Of a stretch of DNA of 6,586 nucleotides, positions 1-3,688 are shown piece by piece. The stretch's first letter is position 1, and each line of letters begins with the position of its first letter. The stretch is taken from assembly GCA_018817245.1 (NCBI GenBank), contig JAHIUG010000011.1:1-6586 (forward strand). The letters run 5' to 3'. A program made the translations under genes and the position numbers. Under the pieces are notes generated by a model, which did no database searches, was not told where the DNA came from, and saw only the letters and a list, made by a program, of their open reading frames with translations. Source of the stretch: Patescibacteria group bacterium. Lineage in GTDB: Bacteria; Patescibacteriota; Patescibacteriia; 2-12-FULL-60-25.

Positions 1-119
1 CGGAGAAATCTTTCCATCTGTCATTTCGACCGGAGCGGAGAAATCTTTCCATCTGTCATTTCGACCGGAGCGGAGAAATCTTTCCATCTGTCATTTCGAC
101 CGGAGCGGAGAAATCTTTC
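1..119 (+). repeat. 35-bp tandem array of hairpin repeat units
   Basis: About 3.4 copies of a 35-bp period. Each period is a 28-bp unit plus a constant 7-bp linker (ttccatc). Complete units lie at 19-46, 54-81 and 89-116, and the tail of another occupies 1-11, so the array probably continues beyond the left edge. Each unit begins TGTC and ends CT. It contains the stem ATTTC/GAAAT and an inner CCG/CGG stem around a GAG loop. The copies are identical, which suggests recent local amplification. No gene is visible in 1-171. The linkers are identical, so this is not a CRISPR array. Confidence 0.95.
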
Positions 120-124
120 TAAAA

Positions 125-152
125 AGATCTCTCTGCGTTGCTCGAGATGACG
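125..152 (-). repeat. Hairpin repeat unit, inverted orientation
   Basis: A 28-bp unit of the same family on the minus strand, with stem ATCTC/GAGAT and first base C instead of T. With the unit at 89-116 it can form a longer imperfect hairpin (about 20 of 28 positions paired by hand alignment) around the 8-nt spacer 117-124 (ttctaaaa). It lies just downstream of the Nudix stop codon, so it might help terminate that transcript. The T-run is only moderate, so this role is an inference. Confidence 0.85.
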
Positions 153-160
153 GGTGCAAA

Positions 161-221
161 AGATCTCTCCGTTACGCTTCGCCCCGAAAGCTTTCGGGGC
201 TACGTTTCAGTCGAGATGACA
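161..221 (-). repeat. Expanded hairpin repeat unit overlapping the Nudix gene end
   Basis: A 61-bp member of the same family on the minus strand. Compared with the 38-bp unit at 3588-3625, its first 14 and last 22 bases (minus-strand reading) are identical. The middle is 25 bp here and 2 bp there. The extra sequence carries a perfect palindrome at 181-200. The outer stem ATCTC/GAGAT is intact. The 3' end of the Nudix reading frame, including its stop codon at 172-174, lies inside this unit. Confidence 0.9.
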
Positions 222-771
222 GATCATTTTGTTCTCTTGATCTCTTGATCTGCGGCTTTTCCTCCAAACTTCGATGTTTATGTTTGGCAGCTAATCTTAG
301 AGCGCGGTTTAATATCTTGTCTAAATTTCTGTAACCGGAAATCTGACGAGCGCGCGAAGGACTGAACCAATCCGCTTTTTCAATCCCCTCAATTCCTGGC
401 AACTTTTCTACAGTCTCTGGCGGAACTTCAAATAAAAATAAATAGACTGTCTTTTCTATCAAAGTTTTGCCGCGCTTAAACTTAAACATGGTTCGCCCGA
501 GCGGTGAAACGTAATGTAGTCCGGAAAGGCCCGTTTCTTCTTCAATCTCACGAACAGCGGTTTGCGCCAACGTCTCGCCCGCTTCCTGATGTCCTTTAGG
601 AAAGGTCCACTTCCCAAACGGATCTTGGATAAAGAAAAACTCCACGAGTGATCCGCGCTTTCGATAAATAATTCCTCCGGCTGAAAGCTCCTTACGGAAG
701 TGTTGACGTTGACGCTTTACCTGTGAGGATTTCGACTGCTTTGTCGAGTTGGGGGTCTCTTTCTTCTGCAT
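172..771 (-). CDS. Nudix hydrolase, Ap4A-hydrolase/MutT-like, with a repeat-derived C-terminal tail
   Basis: A 199-residue protein with a complete Nudix box: G60, E66, R74-E75, E78-E79 and G81-L82 match GX5EX7REUXEEXGU. It is preceded by WTFPKGH (residues 56-61 region), the form typical of diadenosine-polyphosphate hydrolases of the NUDT2/MutT type. The family cleaves nucleoside diphosphates linked to another moiety, using divalent metal held by the box glutamates; the exact substrate cannot be read from sequence. The core domain runs from about residue 28 (ELSAGGIIYRK) to 160. A Lys/Gln-rich N-terminus of 27 residues precedes it. The last 16 residues (184-199, LSSRLKRSPESFRGEA) are translated repeat element, not Nudix fold. 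ATG 771 is the only plausible ATG/GTG/TTG start before the domain. It lies 80 bp inside the upstream S41 gene, preceded by a weak purine-rich stretch (gaagaagatt). It is probably cotranscribed and translationally coupled with the protease. Confidence 0.9.
   Translation of the reverse strand: MQKKETPNSTKQSKSSQVKRQRQHFRKELSAGGIIYRKRGSLVEFFFIQDPFGKWTFPKGHQEAGETLAQTAVREIEEETGLSGLHYVSPLGRTMFKFKRGKTLIEKTVYLFLFEVPPETVEKLPGIEGIEKADWFSPSRARQISGYRNLDKILNRALRLAAKHKHRSLEEKPQIKRSREQNDLSSRLKRSPESFRGEA
181..200. repeat. Perfect 20-bp palindrome
   Basis: The sequence gccccgaaag is followed directly by its exact reverse complement ctttcggggc. It sits inside the expanded repeat unit and inside the coding sequence of the Nudix C-terminus. 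It has no following T-run on either strand, so it does not look like a simple intrinsic terminator. It is more likely a nested insertion or internal extension of the hairpin element. Confidence 0.9.
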
Positions 772-2008
772 AATCTTCTTCTGTCATGTCTACAAAAATA
801 TCCGGATCAATTCCGATTTCATTGATAAACCTCTCCTTTGGGGTTAACCATTCAGCCACTGTGATTTTAACAGCTGTGCCATTTACCAATTCCGAATAAT
901 CCTGAACAGAACCCTTGCCAAAAGTTTTCTTGCCAACCAATGTAGCAATCTCATAATCCTGTAAAGCGCCTGCCACAATTTCAGAAGCTGACGCAGATCC
1001 TTCATTTACCAAAACCACAGTCGGCATATCTTTTAAGCGGCCTTTGCCTGTACCGTGATACTCATCAAATTTCTCGCCCCTTCTCCTCTCAATAACAACC
1101 AAATCATCACCAACCCACTCACCGGCAACAGCGGTAGCGCGATCCAAATATCCCCCCGGATTGTTTCTCAAATCCAGAATCACACCCTTTGTATCTTTGG
1201 CAAGCGCCTGATCCACTGCTTTGGAAAATTCTTTTGTGGTGTCTGAATTAAAATGCGTGATCTCAATTACTGCGATGTTGTCATCTAATAATTCCGTATT
1301 TACGCTTGGCACAACAATGGTGTCACGTACGATCGCAACCTCCATCTGCGATGCTTCACGTTTTTCCTTGCCGTCATCACCTTTCGTAATCTTGATCCTG
1401 CCAATGCTCAAAACCACTGTAGTTCCTTTTTTGCCCCTAATAAGACTAACCGCCTCATCTGTTGACATTCCCTCTGTAGAAGTGGCTCCAATCATCAAAA
1501 TCGCGTCTCCAGACAACAATCCGGATCTCGCAGCTGGCGTATTTGCCAAAGGTGCGATAATCATTAGCTGTTCATTTTTAATACCAATTTCAGCTCCGAT
1601 TCCCTCAAATTTTCCGTCTAAAGCCTGACTGAACTCTTTTGCAATTGCCGGCTCAAAAAACACCGTATATGGATCTCCTGCAGCCCTCGTAAGACCGGCC
1701 ATGGCTCCGTATAACAAAGTCTCCTCATCTAGCGGTTGTTTGTAAAATCTGGTATTAAGAATATCCCACAGCTCCCAAAACTGCTTAAAATCAATTGTCT
1801 CAACAAGATCAGCGGGCGGCTGGCTCCCTATGCCCCTAACCTTGACAATTGGCGCAGTTGTGGTTGTCTGTAAGCCATTGGCCGCTATGTTCGTTCGCTC
1901 TGCTCGAACGCCTAAACCATAAGCTCCCATGGCGACTATAATTAAAACAACTATCCAAAAAGGAGTTGATAAATTCCTCTGCGGACGCGGGTCCGTTTCA
2001 TCTAACAT
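692..2008 (-). CDS. Membrane-anchored S41 C-terminal processing peptidase (CtpA/Prc family)
   Basis: A 438-residue serine protease of family S41A, which trims or degrades exported proteins from the C-terminus. Residues 17-35 (FWIVVLIIVAMGAYGLGV) form one membrane segment, so the protein is probably anchored with the catalytic part outside. A helical region at 72-130 leads to a PDZ domain at about 133-215 (GIGAEIGI, ARSGLLSGDAIL), which binds substrate C-termini. The peptidase core is 240-405 with NNPGGYLD at 282-289. The Ser/Lys pair is S340 (in GSASASE) and K365 (in FGKG), 25 residues apart as in E. coli Prc (S452/K477); Q369 matches Prc Q481. All key residues are present and the length is normal. 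A -35/-10 pair ends about 7 bp before the ATG and no Shine-Dalgarno is seen. It is the first gene of a two-gene unit with the Nudix gene. ctpA would be a reasonable name, but orthology is not established. Confidence 0.95.
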   Translation of the reverse strand: MLDETDPRPQRNLSTPFWIVVLIIVAMGAYGLGVRAERTNIAANGLQTTTTAPIVKVRGIGSQPPADLVETIDFKQFWELWDILNTRFYKQPLDEETLLYGAMAGLTRAAGDPYTVFFEPAIAKEFSQALDGKFEGIGAEIGIKNEQLMIIAPLANTPAARSGLLSGDAILMIGATSTEGMSTDEAVSLIRGKKGTTVVLSIGRIKITKGDDGKEKREASQMEVAIVRDTIVVPSVNTELLDDNIAVIEITHFNSDTTKEFSKAVDQALAKDTKGVILDLRNNPGGYLDRATAVAGEWVGDDLVVIERRRGEKFDEYHGTGKGRLKDMPTVVLVNEGSASASEIVAGALQDYEIATLVGKKTFGKGSVQDYSELVNGTAVKITVAEWLTPKERFINEIGIDPDIFVDMTEEDYAEERDPQLDKAVEILTGKASTSTLP

Positions 2009-2015
2009 GAATGGA

Positions 2016-2044
2016 ATTGTAAATCTTTAAACACTTCAGGTCAA
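2016..2044 (-). promoter_or_regulatory. Sigma70-like promoter of the S41 gene, predicted leaderless
   Basis: On the minus strand, TTGACC (2044-2039) and TACAAT (2021-2016) are separated by exactly 17 bp, close to the TTGACA-17-TATAAT consensus. The ATG at 2008-2006 starts 8 bases after the end of the -10 box, so a normal start site would fall at or next to the start codon. No Shine-Dalgarno motif lies before the ATG, which agrees with a leaderless mRNA. Prediction from sequence only. Confidence 0.6.
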
Positions 2045-2062
2045 TCTAAAATCCGAATGCTG

Positions 2063-2068
2063 TATACT
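2063..2068 (+). promoter_or_regulatory. Possible -10 box for the PEGA gene
   Basis: TATACT resembles a sigma70 -10 box on the plus strand. The hexamer 17 bp upstream (gtcaat, 2040-2045) is a poor -35, so support is weak. If it is used, transcription would start near 2075 and the 5' leader of about 90 nt would contain both inverted heptamer arrays, giving a structured leader. No Shine-Dalgarno is visible before ATG 2167. Confidence 0.3.
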
Positions 2069-2073
2069 TAAGT

Positions 2074-2108
2074 ACATAGCACGTAACACATAGCACATAG
2101 CACATAAC
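2074..2108 (+). repeat. Tandem heptamer array, left arm of inverted pair
   Basis: Five consecutive 7-bp units: acatagc, acgtaac, acatagc, acatagc, acataac (consensus ACRTARC). They lie in the divergent intergenic region between the S41 and PEGA genes. The array is the inverted counterpart of 2131-2158 across a 22-bp AT-rich spacer. Confidence 0.85.
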
Positions 2109-2130
2109 ATATTGATCCTATTTAAAAAAT

Positions 2131-2158
2131 GATACGTGTTACGTGATACGTGCCCCGT
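2131..2158 (+). repeat. Tandem heptamer array, right arm of inverted pair
   Basis: Four 7-bp units: gatacgt, gttacgt, gatacgt and a degenerate gccccgt. The second is the exact reverse complement of acgtaac in the left arm (2081-2087); the neighbouring units pair at about 5 of 7 positions in that register. It ends 8 bp before the PEGA start codon, so a hairpin here could affect its transcription or translation. Confidence 0.8.
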
Positions 2159-2166
2159 GAACTTAT

Positions 2167-3390
2167 ATGCAAACCCCTCCATTCCACAGAAGAATATTAC
2201 CATGGATTTTTATCATTGTATTTTTAGTCGCTGCCCCGGCCTTAGTTTTTTACACAGCTGGTTATCGTTGGAATCCCAAAAAGGATAAGGTGGAGCGACA
2301 AGGTACTCTGATTCTAGACTCTATACCAAACAACGCTCGCATATCTTTAAACGGAAATCCACTGAGTAAAACCACCCCGCTTACTTTGCAGAACGTTTCC
2401 CCTGGTCGCTATGTAATTCGTTTTGATAAAGACGGTTATCATCCCTGGCAAAAACAATTGGATGTTCAGTCGGAATATGTAACCTTCGCTAATGACATTC
2501 GTCTTTGGAAACAAGCGGAACCACAGCTCACAAATCTTGGTGCGGCAACGCTCTTGGAAGCTTCACCGGATCAGCGATACATCGCGTTCATAAACACAAG
2601 CGGAACTAATTCCACTCTTAAGATTTGGGACGCAGAGCGTAACCAGATCCGTTCCACTGTCATTTCGACCGAAGCGGAGAAATCTCGTCCGAACATAGAT
2701 CTCTCGGCTACGCTCGAGATGACAGATGTTAGAATTCTCTGGGCTGAAAACTCGCGTTCATTTGTGATCGAAAACCTTTTACCAAACGAATCATGGCGAG
2801 TTGATGTCGATAATTTAGAGATTGAACATCTGAGTCAGGAAAAAGAAAACGACAATTTAACAATCCTACACACCCCGGGCACTGAAGATCTTGTTCTATT
2901 TACAAAACAAGATCCGGACAGATGGATTGTTCTACCGCCGGGTGACTGGACTTTTTATAATGAAATCCAAAGCGGCGTGATATTGAGGAGCGGATCAGAC
3001 TGGATAAGTTTAGACCCAAAATCCGACAGCCCCACAATTCATAAAGCTCAGGGAGATGCTTTGCGTTTATTCGGACGTAGCGGACAAGGGAGATATTTGT
3101 TGAAGAAGGACGGCGAAATTTGGATCTGGGATCCCACTGAACAGCCTGAGCTTATTTTGCGTGACAGTAAACCGCTATCCGAGGTTACTTGGTACTCGTC
3201 CGGAAAAGACGTGATTTTAGCTACGGAGCAGTCTGTTTCCATGCTGAACTTGGATCCGCGTGATGGTCGAATCAGAACCGAGCTCGCGAATTTTGATCGC
3301 GTCTATGATATCGCGCTAATCAACAAAAAAATCTACATCGCAGGTGAAAAAGATGCTCAAAACGGAATTTGGAGCTTGGAGATAGAATAA
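2167..3390 (+). CDS. Membrane-anchored PEGA-domain protein with propeller-like C-terminal region
   Basis: A 407-residue protein. Residues 11-30 (LPWIFIIVFLVAAPALVFYT) form a membrane anchor after a short basic N-terminus, so the bulk is probably extracytoplasmic. Residues 46-115 are a PEGA domain: GTLILDSIPNNARISLNG, then SPGRYVIRFDKDGYHPW. PEGA domains are small beta folds of envelope proteins; the molecular role here is unknown. Residues 125-407 contain repeated beta/WD-like strands (SPDQRYIAF, LKIWD, ILWAENSRSFVIE, GEIWIWD, VTWYSSGKDVILA), suggesting a TolB/WD40-like propeller. Residues 164-187 are encoded by an inserted pair of genomic hairpin repeats, in frame and without a stop, between two propeller strands, probably in a surface loop. 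The rest of the gene looks intact. It is transcribed divergently from the S41 gene, with no clear Shine-Dalgarno. The PEGA call is firm and the propeller call is moderate. Confidence 0.85.
   Translation: MQTPPFHRRILPWIFIIVFLVAAPALVFYTAGYRWNPKKDKVERQGTLILDSIPNNARISLNGNPLSKTTPLTLQNVSPGRYVIRFDKDGYHPWQKQLDVQSEYVTFANDIRLWKQAEPQLTNLGAATLLEASPDQRYIAFINTSGTNSTLKIWDAERNQIRSTVISTEAEKSRPNIDLSATLEMTDVRILWAENSRSFVIENLLPNESWRVDVDNLEIEHLSQEKENDNLTILHTPGTEDLVLFTKQDPDRWIVLPPGDWTFYNEIQSGVILRSGSDWISLDPKSDSPTIHKAQGDALRLFGRSGQGRYLLKKDGEIWIWDPTEQPELILRDSKPLSEVTWYSSGKDVILATEQSVSMLNLDPRDGRIRTELANFDRVYDIALINKKIYIAGEKDAQNGIWSLEIE
2657..2725 (+). repeat. Paired hairpin repeat element inserted in frame in the PEGA gene
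   Basis: Two 28-bp units face each other: 2658-2685 on the plus strand (stem ATTTC/GAAAT) and 2697-2724 on the minus strand (stem ATCTC/GAGAT), around an 11-bp loop. By hand, 23 of 28 positions pair between the arms. Adding the flanking C-G pair gives 69 bp, exactly 23 codons, so the frame is kept. The encoded stretch begins VISTEAEKS and ends LSATLEMT. No target-site duplication is obvious. Confidence 0.95.
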
Positions 3391-3391
3391 A

Positions 3392-3403
3392 TTAGTTTGT
3401 AGT
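3392..3403 (+). repeat. Left copy of a 12-bp inverted repeat flanking the intergenic cluster
   Basis: ttagtttgtagt begins 2 bp after the PEGA stop codon. Its exact reverse complement lies at 3677-3688. The pattern TAGTTTG-TAGTATT (3393-3406) is heptameric. Confidence 0.8.
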
Positions 3404-3405
3404 AT

Positions 3406-3433
3406 TGTCATCCTGAGCGCAGCCGAAGGATCT
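3406..3433 (+). repeat. Hairpin repeat unit, ATCCT/AGGAT variant
   Basis: A 28-bp unit, TGTC at the start and CT at the end, with the stem ATCCT (3410-3414) and AGGAT (3427-3431). It starts 15 bp after the PEGA stop and is followed by tttatattt. It could therefore act as a weak intrinsic terminator for the PEGA transcript (inference). It is the only unit of this sequence variant in the window. Confidence 0.85.
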
Positions 3434-3440
3434 TTATATT

Positions 3441-3504
3441 TGTCATCTCGACCAACGCGGAGAGATCTTTTGCACCTGTCATCTCGACCAACGCGGAGAG
3501 ATCT
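3441..3504 (+). repeat. Two direct hairpin repeat units, ATCTC/GAGAT variant
   Basis: Two identical 28-bp units at 3441-3468 and 3477-3504, separated by the 8-bp linker tttgcacc. The same linker in reverse complement (153-160) joins two inverted units in the left cluster, so the dimer arrangement is shared between loci. Confidence 0.9.
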
Positions 3505-3511
3505 TTATGAA

Positions 3512-3581
3512 AGATTGCCGCGTCGCTACACTCCTCGCAATGACAGAACTAAAAGATTGCCGCGCTTTGCTCGCAATGACA
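3512..3581 (-). repeat. Two inverted hairpin repeat units, ATTGC/GCAAT variant
   Basis: Units at 3512-3545 (34 bp, enlarged centre) and 3554-3581 (28 bp) on the minus strand. Both carry the ATTGC/GCAAT stem and the TGTC and CT ends. They differ from the neighbouring units at the stem bases but keep full pairing. Confidence 0.9.
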
Positions 3582-3587
3582 AATGTC

Positions 3588-3660
3588 TGTCATCTCGACT
3601 GGAGCGAAGCGTAACGGAGAGATCTTTCTAAGAGATTTCTCCGCTACGATCGAAATGACA
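3588..3660. repeat. Inverted pair of hairpin repeat units
   Basis: A 38-bp plus-strand unit (3588-3625, stem ATCTC/GAGAT, 10-bp enlarged centre) faces a 28-bp minus-strand unit (3633-3660, stem ATTTC/GAAAT) across a 7-bp spacer, ttctaag. The spacer resembles ttctaaaa in the pair 89-152. The pair can fold into one long hairpin between the convergent PEGA and transglutaminase-like genes and may end transcription from either side. Bases 3391-3684 hold only repeats and no gene. Confidence 0.9.
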
Positions 3661-3676
3661 GATAGAAACACTACTC

Positions 3677-3688
3677 ACTACAAACTAA
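3677..3688 (-). repeat. Right copy of the 12-bp inverted repeat, overlapping a stop codon
   Basis: actacaaactaa is the exact reverse complement of 3392-3403. On the minus strand it begins a heptameric run (TAGTTTG, TAGTGAG, TAGTGTT; 3687 down to 3667). Its TAG at 3687-3685 is the stop codon of the large minus-strand gene. Confidence 0.8.

Noticed and set aside
1..119. CRISPR-like array
   Set aside because: The period is 35 bp with identical 7-bp linkers, so there are no variable spacers; no cas gene is present.
181..200. Palindrome as a Rho-independent terminator of the Nudix gene
   Set aside because: It is inside the coding sequence before the stop and has no T-run after it on either strand.
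1221..1628. 135-residue plus-strand open frame
   Set aside because: It lies antisense inside the S41 protease, whose catalytic residues and PDZ domain are intact. No recognisable family.
3048..3242. 64-residue minus-strand open frame
   Set aside because: It lies antisense within the PEGA gene, with no domain and no start signal.
3440..3631. 63-residue plus-strand open frame rich in SSRPTRRDL
   Set aside because: It is translation of the intergenic hairpin repeats. It has no domain and no ribosome site, and it mirrors repeat periodicity.
3391..3684. Small structured RNA gene or tRNA in the convergent gap
   Set aside because: No tRNA cloverleaf features were seen. All visible structure is explained by repeat units, though transcription of the units cannot be excluded.
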